In this document: piece after piece, positions 27,801-37,752 of the stretch
Position numbering within the stretch: position 1 is the first letter of the stretch
Layout: the number at the start of each line of letters is the position of its first letter
DNA from: Anas platyrhynchos
Taxonomy: Eukaryota > Chordata > Aves > Anseriformes > Anatidae
Direction: 5' to 3'
DNA: 64,000 nt
NCBI RefSeq assembly: GCF_047663525.1
Contig: NC_092607.1
Location: 6,047,001-6,111,000 of the forward strand
Made by a program: the position numbers and the translations under genes
Notes under the pieces: model-generated
Databases searched by the model: none
What the model saw: only the letters and a program-made list of their open reading frames with translations
Told to the model about the DNA's origin: nothing

Positions 27801-30800
27801 AAGCTCTCTTAGGAGGAAACTTCCTCAGACTTCACCAGAAACAAAGAGGATGTAGGACACAACACAGTAAGCGTGAGCCATCAACAGAACCGCTCAGGAC
27901 ACAGCCACCTCAGGGTATGAGAGCAGCAAGCTGGCTGATGCCAGATCTCAGCACAAACACACACAGCCCCCAGAAACAAGCCCCACACCCCAATCAGTGT
28001 TTGTCATCCCCTTGGGTCAACCCCTTGTGCAGGTCTCAGGAGGCTGCCCCAAGGCACCTCCATCTCTCAGCATCTCTCAGCACAGCTGCCACGGCACAAA
28101 CCACACCCTGTGCCTGTACTTGCACCAGGACAGGGAGGATCCCAAAGAAATCAGGAAAGCCCATCCCCTCCTTGACACCTGGAGGCATCTGACCTCCTTC
28201 CTTTAACGCCAGGCTCCTGCTGCCGCTCCCCACAGCCCCCACCCCGCAGAGCAGAGGTGTCCGGGTGGAAGGACGAGGACCCTTGATCCCAAGGGCTCCA
28301 GTGCAGCGGCTGCAGAGTTTTGTAACACCCCTGCCATGCCCAGAGGTGCCACGGGACCCGCCAGCAGGCAGCTCTGCTTGCTGGGGTGGAAAGCCTGGGC
28401 TGTCGCTGCCCTTGGAGCACACAGATGCGTGCTTCACAGAGCAGGAGTACACTCAGTGCATGTTATTACCTGGTTACCCCTTCCCCAGCAAGCATCACCT
28501 CCAGCAGGAGGGAGCTGTGCAGAGCCTGGCTAACACCCCAAACACACGGAAACGTCCCCAAAAACGGCCTGTGCTGCTGCAGCACCTGCCTGGATCCCCG
28601 TGCAGCAGCAGGGGGACAGCAGCACTGGGTGCAGCAGTTTGGTGGCAGCTATCCTTTGACTGCTCTCAGCAGCATGCAGGCACACGCCTGGAGGTGTGTG
28701 GCAGTAAACACAGCTTTCCCAGGGCTGATTTGATTTTATATATATAAATTTTCCCCCTTCAAACAAACTGTGTGATTCAAGGACGTGCTTTCACTACCAG
28801 AAGAGTGTTGAAAGAGGCCGTGTCACTGAAGTATGACAAATCATCCAGGAAGTTACCAAAGAAAAGTCAGTTTGGCACAGACTTTCGGATGTCCTGAGGC
28901 CAGTGGGAGTAGAGAGCTGAGAGCATGGTGTAGAAGCTGGCTATGATTAAGCACCTCTGAACCCCTTGGTGTTAACAGCCACCATCCTCAGTCACTGCAA
29001 CCATGTACATGGCAGTAATGGAACACTGATACCTGTGAAGTTATCTGAAGGAAGAAAAGAAAAACAAAAACCCACACCGGGTTCTGGAGGCAAAGCACTC
29101 ATTGCCTTAAACTCAGTAGTTTAAGGCAAGCTCATTCCTGCAAGCAGAAGAGATCCAGATCTGTGCAGAAATGCAACTGCAGTACAGCTTCATTTTTGGC
29201 TTAGAGATAGCTCACCCCAGAGCTATCCGTGAGCTGTGGGCTGCCCCTCTGCTAACAGCCACCAGACCAAGGGCACAGCAGGGGCGACATCGTCCCAGCC
29301 GGGCCCCAGCAGCACGCTCACACCGCACAGGCACTCAGCTTCAGCTGAGCACTGAGCTACAGAGGACAACCTGTGTCCTCTCAGGAAGGCTGCTGCCAAA
29401 GAAAACCCACAAAACTATTTCCAGTTTCCTAAAAAAAAAAAAAAAAAAATAACCAGGGAGTAGTGTTTTGCTTTCCAGTTGATTTCATTTTACTTAAAAC
29501 CATTCTCTAAGTTTATTTCTTACAGAAAGATTTATTGGAAGAGGTCTTATGACTACAACCCCCTGAATCCTTTTCTACATTTAGAAAAACAGCTTCATTT
29601 TATCCTTGGATGTTGTGTTTGCTCAAGACCCAGATTGGAATCAATTAGCAGTTATTCTCTCCTTTAAATAAAGCTGCAGCGAGCTCTGGCCGCCTTCGCT
29701 ACCCTTTGCTTCTCCTTTCTAAATGCATTACTCCATACAGAAACACAACGAAGGAAAAAAACTTTCATTCTTCCAAAGCTGGCAGAAGCCAGCACCCTGC
29801 TAAACCCATGCACCAAGGCAACAGGGAAACAAAAAGCAGCACGCTGAGCTCCATCTCCTGCCCCCTTGTCCCACCAGGGCTGCAGCTGGGCTGCCTGCTT
29901 TGGGAAACAGAGCTCAGAAATGGGTGCTTCAGCTGTGCCCAGCTCACAGAGGCAGCGTGCTTCCCCTACGTACCTCCGTGCCCCAGAGCCTAATTAGCGG
30001 GACTGTGGCAGAGCTCCATAATGGGTGCTTGGCTTCTTGAATTCCCACCTGGTTATATTTTTACCTCCACAGCCTCACCAGGCAGACATTCACTCTAGAT
30101 CATTAACAGGCGTTTCAGAGACGTGAGGGTTTGTCCGTGCACTGCCCCGAGCCCCGTGCAGATGCCCTGCCCCAACTGGCCGTGCAGTGCCCCTGAATGC
30201 CAGGGCAGGTAGGTACCTGAGTACCTGCAGCGTTATTGCCTTCAGACTTCCCCCACAGCAATGAAGACGTCACTTTTCAGGCCAGCACTGTAGCAGAAAC
30301 TTTTCCTGGCTCTCCGGTTCCTTTTTAGACCACGTCAGCAATACCAAGCAGAAAGAGGAATCAAAAGCAGCATGGGCAGAAATACTGGTAACGATCGCAA
30401 GCAGCAGGAGATAGCGCAGTGAAACGGGCAGAGAAACAGCCTCTCCTACAGCTCAGGGCGGTCATTTTAACTCAGCAGCCCTAACTGCACCCAGGGGTGA
30501 TACCACAGCACAGTCACCTACGTACAAGTCCCAGAGCACGAAGCAATCTCATGGACCGTCCTCTGTGCCAACAGAGCAGCCCCATGCCTGAGCCACACAG
30601 CTCGCCAGTGAACCTGATGACAGCACTGCTCCAAGAGCCTGGTGGCCAACGCACATCCCTGGGCTTAGATCCTCCAAGCAGGGCTGAGCTGTGCCCTCTG
30701 GGACTGGCAGGGGTACAGGAGCCTTCAAAGCATCTTGGTGAGAGCCCATGGGGATGAGCTGCCAGCTCCTTCCAGCCCGTGCCAAACTTAGCACGGCCAC

Positions 30801-33413
30801 AGCGAGCTGCTCTAACTTCTGTCAGGACACGTTTCTCCTCAGACACACTCAGCCATGCCTGGAAATGCCATTCATTCTCCTGCTTTCTCTCTGAAAGCAA
30901 AGACCATGGCCTCGTATCTTTTCAAAGCTCTCATACAGCTGGGGCACTCAGGGATACCTCAGGGTCGTCTCAGCCCCTTCTCCTACCCAGCTCCACAGAC
31001 ATCCTTAGAAGCAAGGAGGTGGCCAAGGCACTTCAAAAACCCAACTTTGTCCTAGGAAACCTCTTTGGCTTGCAGAGGCTCTCATTCCTCTCCTGACCTT
31101 TCAACCAGTGTGACAAGTCTCAAGTGTTTTTAGAAAGCCAGGCTCGTTCAACAGAGTTTTTAAAGGCAAAATGTGGAAGGACAAGATGACAACAAGTATA
31201 TTTTGTTACTGAAGATGAAAGCGTGTGTCCAGAGAGCCATGTGCATGTTCCCAGGAGCGTGATTTTACAGTTACCAACCCTGAGCCCTTCTCCTTGCACC
31301 ACAAGCCTGCAGGTCAGCGCTGCACACAGTGCTCAGCGTGCCTCTTCCACCCCTTGCACTATTACCTCCACATCTGACAGCCCCAGACACCCCAGCACCA
31401 GCCTCAGAATCAGTCATTCATGACAGACCCCAGAGTCTATCCCAAAACTGTCATGGAAAACTGCCTGCTGCGGATGAAGACAGACTTGTTTTTAGCATTG
31501 TAAAAACCACAACTGACACCCACCAGTGGCACTGCAAGTATTGCTCAGCACCAAACACCCTGCTAAGGCTGCCAGGAAAGCTAACAAGAAAAGCCTTTGC
31601 TAAGACAAAATTAGAGCTGTAGGCTGCTGCCGAACTGCCACAAGGAGATTTACGTGCAAGAAGAAGGATGCTCTGGCTGCCCAGGAGCCTGCCAAATGGT
31701 GCTGTTTGCTGCCACACCTTTACCAGAATGAGTTTACAAAGGTGTTTTCATTCAGAAGTTGAAGTCATTTTTACAGCTGAGTGAGCTGGCACATGTGTTT
31801 GACTAGCAGGGAAGTAAATACTTCCCACCATTTCACCTGTGTACTGTCATCACTAGGATTATTTGCTGGGCAGTAAGTGCAATTTTCTTTCGCTGAAGCA
31901 GCGGTTGGATGGATAGAAACAGCTTTCACAAACCCAGTTTTACAAATGCAGCCACAACAACACTTTATGAGCGTGTTTCTCTTTGCAGTAGAGTAGCCAC
32001 AAACCACCTGAAGGTAACAGCCACACACGGTGGGGACGACTCTTCAGCTGCACCCAATTACTTCGAGAAGGCCCGCTGATCACTGTTACAGCACCTGGTG
32101 CTTTTTGCTTCAGCGAGGGTAAGACTTCCACAGAAGCCTCTCTGAAGGGACTCAGATTAACCCAAATTACTGCATCCTAACAAGCTGCATATGCTTCATT
32201 TTGATTCTGCACTGCCCCATGCAGTCGGGGAAACACGGATGCAGAGTAAACACACACTAATTGGAGGGAGCAGCCAAACAGGGGTGGGCAAAGCACTGCT
32301 CTCAACCTGGGTGCACAGCTGTGATGCCAGCTGAGCTCCTCCTGCAGTGGAGCAGTGGTTCTAGATCTCACATATCACTAGAGAAGCTTGTTTGGTATCA
32401 ATATGAAAAATTCAGCTCTGCAGAGCTTTTCAAACTATGAACTACTCCGGGGGGTAGAAAAAAATACAAGCATGTTTCAGATAAGCCTGGAAGTTAACTT
32501 TTCTTCCCGAAGGTAAGGTCTGAAAAGCCAGCCTTTTGGACAGCATCACATCACATGTGCTCGAGTGCAAGGAGTCAATACAGAAGGTTTGGGAAAGTGC
32601 CTTTCTGCCACAGGAATGGAAGCCTGCCAGACCCACAGAACACAGCAACAGGCTTAATTTGCTTTCTGACTGTGGATGTTGGCTGTTCCTCACCCTGTTT
32701 CTTCCACCCCTGTCTTCCCACTGCCCAGGGGCGTTGTGGCACCTGCCAGGAGCGCACCCGGTGGCTCGCAGCAGGGACAGCCGGGAGCCCCCCGGCACCA
32801 CCCCATGCTGGGCAGTGCAGCTCGGCCACACCAGCGAGCAAACACCTGCTGTACCTGTGCCAAGATTAAAGCCTCTCAGGTTTTATCGTGTTTTAATTCA
32901 CCTCGACAGCAATCCACACCGGTTGCACGCTCCTGCGTTATGCTCACACACGTCCCACATCACAATAAAAACGGGCATTTACCAGTAAAAAGCGACCTTG
33001 TCGCCGAGCTTCTTCTCGCCGACATTCCTATCCAGGAGGTTGTAGCAGATGTTGGTCGTCGCCCCCTTCATCCACTCGATGAAGATCTTCCCCTTGGTCA
33101 CATCGAAGTTGTACTTGAGGAAGGGCCCCGGGTGCTGGCGCTTCCAGTAGAACTCCTTGGCGATGTCGCCCCAGAACTCTGCAACGCCGGAGCCCGATGT
33201 TAAAAACAACCGGACCGCAGCGCGGCCGCCCCCTCCCGCTCCCCCCTCACCGAGGCCGCAGCCCCCGGGTCCCATCCCCGTCCCCTCACCCTGCGGCTCC
33301 TCCACGGAGCGCTGGTAGAGGCGCTCGTAGTGGGGCAGCGAGGGGACGTGAGCCGCCGGCAGCAGCTCGGGCCGCGGCGGGTAGAGCCGGGCCTGCTCCT
33401 CGGGCTGCACCAT
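3762..33413 (-). CDS. ACSS2: Acetyl-CoA synthetase, cytoplasmic/nuclear (complete, 18 coding exons)
   Basis: ACSS2 activates acetate to acetyl-CoA through acetyl-AMP, for lipid synthesis in the cytosol and for histone acetylation in the nucleus. Eighteen exons join in frame to 2,052 bases (683 residues plus TAG). Landmarks are the ATP-binding loop [11 protein letters not shown] (297-307), [11 protein letters not shown] (445-455), YYVTGDG (529-535), [12 protein letters not shown] (548-559) and PKTRSGK with catalytic lysine K643. The ATG at 33413 has a strong Kozak context (G at -3 and +4). The protein is 18 residues shorter than human (701), all at the variable N-terminus; human Ser659 and Arg664/665 map to S641 and R646/R647. 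No signal peptide or membrane segment is seen, which separates it from mitochondrial ACSS1. Introns range from 111 bp to 14.9 kb. Confidence 0.97.
4094..4168 (-). CDS. ACSS2: ACSS2 exon 17 (residues 617-642)
   Basis: Encodes [18 protein letters not shown] to LPKTRS. S641 aligns with the AMPK-phosphorylated Ser659 of human ACSS2. TCAG|GTAAGG donor. Confidence 0.95.
4169..5123 (-). other. ACSS2: ACSS2 intron 16
   Basis: A 955-bp intron; nothing else recognised. Confidence 0.9.
5124..5300 (-). CDS. ACSS2: ACSS2 exon 16 (residues 558-617)
   Basis: Encodes [34 protein letters not shown] and NLADELKKQ of the mobile C-terminal domain. TTCCAG acceptor, CAAG|GTAGGG donor. Confidence 0.96.
5301..6027 (-). 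other. ACSS2: ACSS2 intron 15
   Basis: A 727-bp intron with no recognised element. Confidence 0.9.
6028..6096 (-). CDS. ACSS2: ACSS2 exon 15 (residues 535-558)
   Basis: Encodes [18 protein letters not shown] to LNVSG, the hinge between the large and small domains. TTTTAG acceptor, TCTG|GTAAGG donor. Confidence 0.95.
6240..6348 (-). CDS. ACSS2: ACSS2 exon 14 (residues 499-535)
   Basis: Encodes [26 protein letters not shown] and YYVTGD; this Asp binds the ATP ribose in the family. ACG|GTAAGG donor. Confidence 0.96.
6349..7027 (-). other. ACSS2: ACSS2 intron 13
   Basis: A 679-bp intron with no recognised element. Introns 14, 12 and 17 nearby are only 121-204 bp. Confidence 0.9.
7028..7108 (-). 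CDS. ACSS2: ACSS2 exon 13 (residues 472-498)
   Basis: Encodes [18 protein letters not shown] to EAEGYL. Phase 0 at both ends; CTG|GTAAAG donor. Confidence 0.95.
7230..7286 (-). CDS. ACSS2: ACSS2 exon 12 (residues 453-471)
   Basis: A 57-bp phase 0-0 exon encoding [19 protein letters not shown], continuing the A5 motif. Skipping it would keep the frame but remove substrate-pocket residues. Confidence 0.95.
7287..7667 (-). other. ACSS2: ACSS2 intron 11
   Basis: A 381-bp intron with a short GAGA-rich tract near 7400-7425; nothing else seen. Confidence 0.88.
7668..7800 (-). CDS. ACSS2: ACSS2 exon 11 (residues 408-452)
   Basis: Encodes [19 protein letters not shown] and DTFWQTET, the A5 motif that contacts adenine and acetate. 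CTGCAG acceptor, ACG|GTGAGT donor. Confidence 0.96.
7801..8282 (-). other. ACSS2: ACSS2 intron 10
   Basis: A 482-bp intron; nothing recognised. Confidence 0.88.
8283..8416 (-). CDS. ACSS2: ACSS2 exon 10 (residues 364-408)
   Basis: Encodes [32 protein letters not shown] and EEPVK. The AA|GTGAGT donor splits the Lys408 codon. Confidence 0.96.
8417..9287 (-). other. ACSS2: ACSS2 intron 9
   Basis: An 871-bp intron; nothing recognised. Confidence 0.88.
9288..9458 (-). CDS. ACSS2: ACSS2 exon 9 (residues 307-363)
   Basis: Encodes [31 protein letters not shown] and [10 protein letters not shown], lining the acetate/CoA pocket. CCCGCAG acceptor, CTC|GTAAGT donor. Confidence 0.97.
9601..9738 (-). 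CDS. ACSS2: ACSS2 exon 8 (residues 261-306), ATP-binding loop
   Basis: Encodes [15 protein letters not shown] to the nucleotide loop [10 protein letters not shown], whose next Gly is the first codon of exon 9. Both boundaries are phase 0. Confidence 0.97.
9739..13895 (-). other. ACSS2: ACSS2 intron 7
   Basis: A 4.2-kb GC-rich intron. It holds a short CA run near 12037-12051 and no recognisable exon, RNA gene or intact transposon. Its open frames are short or match nothing I recognise. Confidence 0.85.
13896..14010 (-). CDS. ACSS2: ACSS2 exon 7 (residues 222-260)
   Basis: Encodes [17 protein letters not shown] to KRLCQDVQ. The middle (AADGTCSKS) is the family's variable surface loop. TTGACAG acceptor, CAG|GTATGC donor. 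Confidence 0.92.
14011..15999 (-). other. ACSS2: ACSS2 intron 6
   Basis: A 2-kb intron, more AT-rich than its surroundings from about 14700 to 15620, with a possible MIR-type SINE relic at 15330-15420. Confidence 0.85.
15330..15420 (+). repeat. Possible ancient MIR-type SINE relic
   Basis: The + strand reads CTGGCAAAGTCATTTCACC, a pyrimidine stretch, then CTGTAAAAGGTGATGATG. This follows the layout of the MIR core (sodium-channel-like phrase 'CAAGTCACTT...CTGTAAAATGGGGATGATG'). The match is by eye and diverged. Confidence 0.38.
16000..16075 (-). CDS. ACSS2: ACSS2 exon 6 (residues 197-222)
   Basis: Encodes [19 protein letters not shown] to KCKDK. TTCACAG acceptor and ACAA|GTAAGT donor. Confidence 0.94.
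16076..16873 (-). other. ACSS2: ACSS2 intron 5
   Basis: A 798-bp intron; nothing recognised. Confidence 0.88.
16874..16946 (-). CDS. ACSS2: ACSS2 exon 5 (residues 173-197)
   Basis: Encodes [15 protein letters not shown] then CGCSLLITA; the Asp197 codon is split at the CAG|GTAAAG donor. Confidence 0.94.
17231..17334 (-). CDS. ACSS2: ACSS2 exon 4 (residues 138-172)
   Basis: Encodes [15 protein letters not shown] to [12 protein letters not shown], the hydrophobic core motif of adenylate-forming enzymes. CCACAG acceptor, GTG|GTAGGA donor. Confidence 0.94.
17335..18039 (-). other. ACSS2: ACSS2 intron 3
   Basis: A 705-bp intron; a possible MIR relic in the opposite orientation lies at 17885-17960. 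Confidence 0.88.
17885..17960 (-). repeat. Possible ancient MIR-type SINE relic (reverse orientation)
   Basis: The phrase CTACAGCTGTGGAAACCAAT, followed by a purine-rich stretch and ACTCAACAGACCAGCAA, resembles the complement of the MIR core (TTACAGATGAGGAAACTGAGG...). The match is weak and by eye. Confidence 0.33.
18040..18131 (-). CDS. ACSS2: ACSS2 exon 3 (residues 107-138)
   Basis: Encodes [17 protein letters not shown] to LRDQ. It is separated from exon 2 by the giant 14.9-kb intron; TTCCAG acceptor and CAAG|GTAGGC donor keep the frame. Confidence 0.93.
18700..18756 (+). mobile_element. CR1 LINE 3'-end remnant
   Basis: The sequence GAATGGTTGGACTTGATGAT, then a TTCC-containing stretch and CCTGTGATTC, is a decayed version of the CR1 3' terminus (GGTTGGACTAGATGATC...CTATGATTC). 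Only about 55 bp remain. Confidence 0.5.
21720..21925. promoter_or_regulatory. Candidate intronic regulatory block in ACSS2
   Basis: An AT-rich island in GC-rich surroundings. It has a perfect octamer ATTTGCAT (21775-21782), TTGCATCA (21853-21860, complement TGATGCAA, the core of the C/EBP-ATF response element) and repeated AATTATT/TAATTGC/GATAATTGC words. Function is inferred only. Confidence 0.3.
29431..29449 (+). repeat. A(19) homopolymer
   Basis: A 19-base A run follows CAGTTTCCT. It could be the tail of a very old retrocopy, but no parent sequence is recognised upstream. Confidence 0.85.
32983..33178 (-). CDS. ACSS2: ACSS2 exon 2 (residues 42-107)
   Basis: Encodes [12 protein letters not shown] through GDKVAFYW, the conserved N-terminal acetyl-CoA synthetase region. 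TTGCAG acceptor; TG|GTAAAT donor splits the Trp107 codon. Confidence 0.95.
33179..33289 (-). other. ACSS2: ACSS2 intron 1 (111 bp)
   Basis: A very short GC-rich intron inside the CpG island, GTGAGG...GTTGCAG. Confidence 0.92.
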
Positions 33414-33620
33414 GGCGGGCGCCGCCGGCTCTGAGCGGGAGGGCGCCGCCGAGCCCGCTTCAAAGCGGCGCGGAGCCGGGGGCGGGGACCGGCAACGGGG
33501 ACGGGGACGGGGACGGCGGCGGGGACCGCCCCGCACCGCCCCTCAGCCCCCGCCCGCAGCCCCGGGGCTGGCGTGGGCAGAGTGCGGTCGCCCGCAGGCG
33601 GCTTGGTGGCCTCCCGTCAG
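33180..33620 (-). promoter_or_regulatory. ACSS2: ACSS2 CpG-island promoter and 5' UTR
   Basis: Dense CpG sequence surrounds exon 1 and extends about 200 bp upstream of the ATG. There is no TATA box; a GC box (GGGGCGGGG complement, near 33479-33487) and a hexamer run ACGGGG x3 (33495-33513, + strand) are present. ACSS2 is a known SREBP target, but I could not point to a convincing sterol-response element here. The transcription start is not determined. Confidence 0.6.
33290..33413 (-). CDS. ACSS2: ACSS2 exon 1, coding part (residues 1-41)
   Basis: Starts [13 protein letters not shown] and ends RSVEEPQ with one base of codon 42. Donor is CAGG|GTGAGG. This N-terminus is the least conserved part of the family. 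Confidence 0.93.
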
Positions 33621-33875
33621 CCGTGTGGCCCTGTCATGAGCTGTGTCCCCGTCAGCCGCTATGTCCCTGTCAGCCACTATGTCCCCCTGTCAGCCATGTC
33701 TTCCCGTCAGTGGAGCCCACCCAGTCAGCCGTGTCCCCCTGTCACTGCTGTCCCCACACCAGTGTCATCCCCCCACGCCATCAGTGTGCCCCCCGTTAGC
33801 AGTGCTGCCCCTTCAGTGCCATCTCTGCCATCAGCAGTGTCCCCACGAGCCGTGTCCCCTCAGGGCCAGGTCTCC
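33610..33875. repeat. Degenerate ~18-24 bp minisatellite upstream of ACSS2
   Basis: Repeated words TGTCCCC, GTCAGCC and GTCAGC recur through this stretch (for example TGTCCCTGTCAGCCACTA) with drifting spacing. It abuts the CpG island of ACSS2. Confidence 0.65.
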
Positions 33876-36800
33876 CCTTGCCAGGCACAGGGTGCTGTGG
33901 CTGAGAACCCTCTTCAAATCCTCCTTCACCCACCCCAAAAGCACTCAGAGGACAAGCCCCTGCAGCCCGTGCTGGGGCAGAAGGTTGGACCCTGAGGAAC
34001 CAGTCCGATTCTCTGCTCTGAGGGATTGGAGCTGGTTCCTACCTCAGTAGATCCATTCTCATCTCAGTCCTTAATATTTCCTGCCTTGAGCTGGGATGTC
34101 CTGATTGCATTGCCCGGGCAGGCTGCTGAAACCTTGAAGATCCCTTTTGCAGTGAGGAATACCATCCCTCCGAGACAACTCCACCGTGTCTGTGGAGCCA
34201 TTCCCTCCAGAGACATGGGCAATTTCTGTGGTAGTTTGGGCTGGGGGCCAGGAGCACTCAGAAGATAAAAATCCAGAATCTCGAACTTGGCACGTATTCC
34301 TGTCAGCAATTAGCTCCAGCCTATTCTGGGATCCTTGCTGTTTTCCATGTTTTACGCACTCCCTGGGAGTATCATGTTGCTGTGTGCTACAGGAACACAA
34401 ACCCACAGCTTCCCAGCCCAGGCTCCCTGCACAGGCAGATGTGACACAGATACGGCCAAACTCTGCGAGGTGCCTCCTGCACCAGCCAGCACTATTGTTT
34501 CCTCCGAGCTCCCTATTACAAAAAGATGTTTCTGGAGAAAAACTGAATTCATCCCTGCAACCTGGGCACCCTGGCATGGGTGTTTTAGGAGCTATGGGAA
34601 TTATGACACCCCATGGAGTTGTGGGCCAGGCACAGCCCCAGGAGCTCTGGGGTACACATTGCACATTGCTCAGCTGCTTCAGCTGGAAAGTGCACTGGTC
34701 CTGTCCTGCAAAGAGGGCCAGTGTACCCCATTTACACTTAGCCCGACACTTCCAAAGTCTTTCAGAAGCCACCTCACACCACACCTTTGTCATTATGAAC
34801 TGCCAGCCCTCAGTGTTAGCAGCCTCGGTCTGGAGGATTTTGCATTTACAGGCAGGGCTTGGTGGTTCCCTGACGAACCTCCAGGTGCCCTGACACTGCA
34901 GGAAGAAGTGCTTTGCAGGTTTATTTGCCCAGCTGAAATGCTCCACCAGGCTCCGTGACAGCATGATTTCTCATAAGGAACTGCTGCCTGCTGTGGGCAG
35001 GATGTACAGAGCCCTAAGGCCGGGCAGCGCCGTGCCCCAGCTGTCCTCCATCCAGCATTGCCCGGCATGGGCTGCCACGGCTGGAGGAGTTGTTGTGCTG
35101 CAGCTGTGGCCAAGAAGCTGCGTGATGGGGCGCAATCACTTCTCGCAAACCACCTGCAAGGAGGAAAACTGAGAATAGCCTCCTGGGCACATTTTCCCAT
35201 GCTGTCTCACAAGAGCCCGATAATTCTCCAAATGCCTGTGCGCAAGGCTGGGAACCACATTGTTGTTTGGACAGCACCATGGCATAGACATGACCCCTTC
35301 CCAAACTTTCATTTCAATGGTCCACAGCCAAAATATGGACATGTCCTGGCCTCCCTGCAGTGATTTCTTGCTGTGTGACCATACTTTGCTGCTCCAGCTC
35401 CCTCTGCCCCAGCGCAGCTTGCATCCAGCTGGGCTCCTGCCCTGGAGCTTGGTGGGGCCGGGAGCTGCAGGGCGTGCTTAGAGCTCGGCTCCCAGCTCTG
35501 CTCCTGACTCACCAGGAAACCCCAGGAAATCAGCTTCACTTTGGGCCCTTCACTTCCTCTTCCTGTAAAGGAAAAAAAAAGCACATAAATAAGACACATT
35601 AATGTTACGTGATGCCTTGCTCGCACGGTCTGCAGGGGTGCTCTGCCAGCAGCCTCTGTGTGCAGCTCCCACCGCAGCTCAGTGGTGGCTGTGGGACACT
35701 TTCCTCCGTGGTCCCTGACACGCAGAGCCTCAGTCCTGGAGATCCTGGAGGGGGAAAAGAGAAACTGGGATAACAGAAAATGAGGCCTCATGTATGTAGC
35801 AGTGCATGGGAAGCATCTCTGCGTGGGGAACTTGTGTTAACTGGGACAAAGCCGTGCTTCAGGAGAACAGCTGGCTGCCTGACCCGGGTGGCTCCAGCCA
35901 GGATTGTGGGGTTACCCTTCTTGCTGGTCTAATTACCCAGAAATGGGTGGGACACACATCCTCATTCTTGCAAACAACCGAGCATATCAGATATGGGGTA
36001 ACACGAAAGAAGCAGCATTCTCCGCCCTCCACCCGTCATCCTCCTTGCTTCATCCAAGCTCCCTGTCACTCTAAAATCTGCTTGCTGATAAATGCACGTC
36101 AGCTAGCAGCAGTTAAAACCCTGTAATCTGTTGAGTGCCTGCTGCGGGTACACCAAAAGGGGCTCCCAATGTTCCTCACCCCCCTCTGCCACCACGAGGA
36201 CCCTGCTGAGACACATTGCAGGGCTGCTGTGTTGTGGTCCTCCTGCAGGAGTGCACGACTGGGTGCCCTGTGCTCGGGGAGGCTCCGCTGAGTGTGAGAT
36301 CTGCACAGGGCATGGTTTGGGTCAGCTCTGGGGTGTTCTGGGGGTCAGCTCCTTTCGGGACCAGCTCTGAGCAAAAGCCATGAGAGGGTCTCTTCTGCAG
36401 CTGGATGTCTTGTCTTCTTTGCCAAAACGTGGGTGTGCAGGATGCAGCGCAGCAGAAAGGCAGCAGCTCTCAGCCGTGGAGGCAGCGACCCAGGGAGGCA
36501 CTGAGGTGTCTGAGCAGCACCGAGGTCGCCACCCTTCTCTCCTGCTGGCTGTCCGCTTGTTCTAGAGATCCCAGCCAGGCCAGCCTGGATCTGGGACAGG
36601 AGAAAAGGGACCATGCCACACTGTGACAGCCCTGGGGCTGTGCCACCAGCGTTCCCCTTCTCCCCTCGCTCCGTCTTGTTTGCATCCCCCTCCCAGCTGC
36701 TGCACGCATGGATGCCACCGTGTCACTCAATGGTGTCACCTCCCTGGAGCAGCACCCTGGGGGCTGCGAGGCCACGGAAAGCCCGCAGAGCTGGGGTGGG

Positions 36801-37239
36801 GGCACGTGGCCGGGCCGTGGCTCTTCCACTGCTGTTTCCCACACTGATTTTCAGCACAGGGCCAGGCTGGGCAGCCCTTCACGCGTGCTGAAGGGCTCGG
36901 CACATCGCTGCAGTGGGCTTAAAGGCTGGAGTGTGCGCATTTTGCCACAGAGCTAACTCCTCTGCATTGGCTGCAAGAGGAAATTTTAATCAGCTCCACG
37001 ATAACAGGCTGTCGGTCCTGCTGGGAGTTATCAGTGCCTTTGTTTGTAAATGGAGCTGCTTGATACCGCTGCGGCTCTGGGCACGGCTGCAGCCCTTGGG
37101 CTCAGCAGCCCCCTCCTGCTGCTGGTCTGGGGAGCAAAAATGGGCCCAGCTGGGCAGGATCAGGCCCGAGCCATCCCATTCCTGCCTCTGCTGTCACAGG
37201 GAGACAGACTGCTGAATTTCAGCCTGTTTCAAGCTTCAA

Positions 37240-37430
37240 AGGGAAGCTGATGAATATCAGAACCTGGTAATTTAGCCTCTGCAGAGCACCACAATATATT
37301 CATAATCATTTTGCATGTAGATGAGCTAATAATGCAATCATGGTTATAAATCCAACCCAGGAGATGCATTACTGCTGTTCGCCTGAGCTTTATGAGTGAT
37401 CGAGCCAAAGGACAATGTCTGTCTGTCTCC
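37240..37430. promoter_or_regulatory. Candidate conserved non-coding / enhancer-like block
   Basis: An AT-rich island set in GC-rich sequence, with several homeodomain- and POU-like words: GGTAATTTAG, ATAATCATTTTGCATG, GCTAATAATGCAATCA, GGTTATAAA and ATGCATTA. Such clustering is typical of vertebrate developmental enhancers, but conservation cannot be tested here. Confidence 0.33.
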
Positions 37431-37733
37431 TAGATGGGGCCAATTAACCTTATAAAGATGCTCTCCCCTCTCACAGCAGCTTGTTTGTTTACTTGGGCGC
37501 TGCCGCCTGCTGCTATTTTCCATCTGGAAGATGGGACAGTGTTGGTGAGGGATTCGGCAGAGGCCAGGGGTAAAGAGAAAATGAAACCAGGCTCAGGAGA
37601 GACAGTGCCCCAATCAGCAGCATGTTAGAGAGATTGGGGTTTAATAGCTGCTTTCCCCAGAAGGGCAGCTGTCCCAGAATTGGTGTCCCAGAACTCCAGA
37701 GAGTGTCCTTGCCCGGTCATAAATGCAACCACC

Positions 37734-37752
37734 TTTTTTTTTTTTTTTTTTT
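37734..37752 (+). repeat. T(19) homopolymer
   Basis: An uninterrupted run of 19 T between CCACC and CTCCC. Confidence 0.9.

Larger units (their letters stand above)
18132..32982 (-). other. ACSS2: ACSS2 intron 2 (14.9 kb)
   Basis: Half of the ACSS2 gene is this single intron. It contains a CR1 tail remnant (18700-18756), an AT-rich block with octamer and CARE-like motifs (21720-21925) and a 19-base A run (29431-29449), plus otherwise ordinary sequence. A 361-codon open frame on the - strand at 25213-26298 has no recognisable domain and is not called as a gene. No nested gene or small RNA was recognised. Confidence 0.85.

Noticed and set aside
29431..29449. A(19) run as the tail of a processed pseudogene
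   Set aside because: The sequence before it shows no recognisable parent coding sequence or target-site duplication.
33414..33536. N-terminal extension of ACSS2 starting at 33536
   Set aside because: The codon there is GTG, not ATG, and the ATG at 33413 has a strong Kozak context and the expected position.
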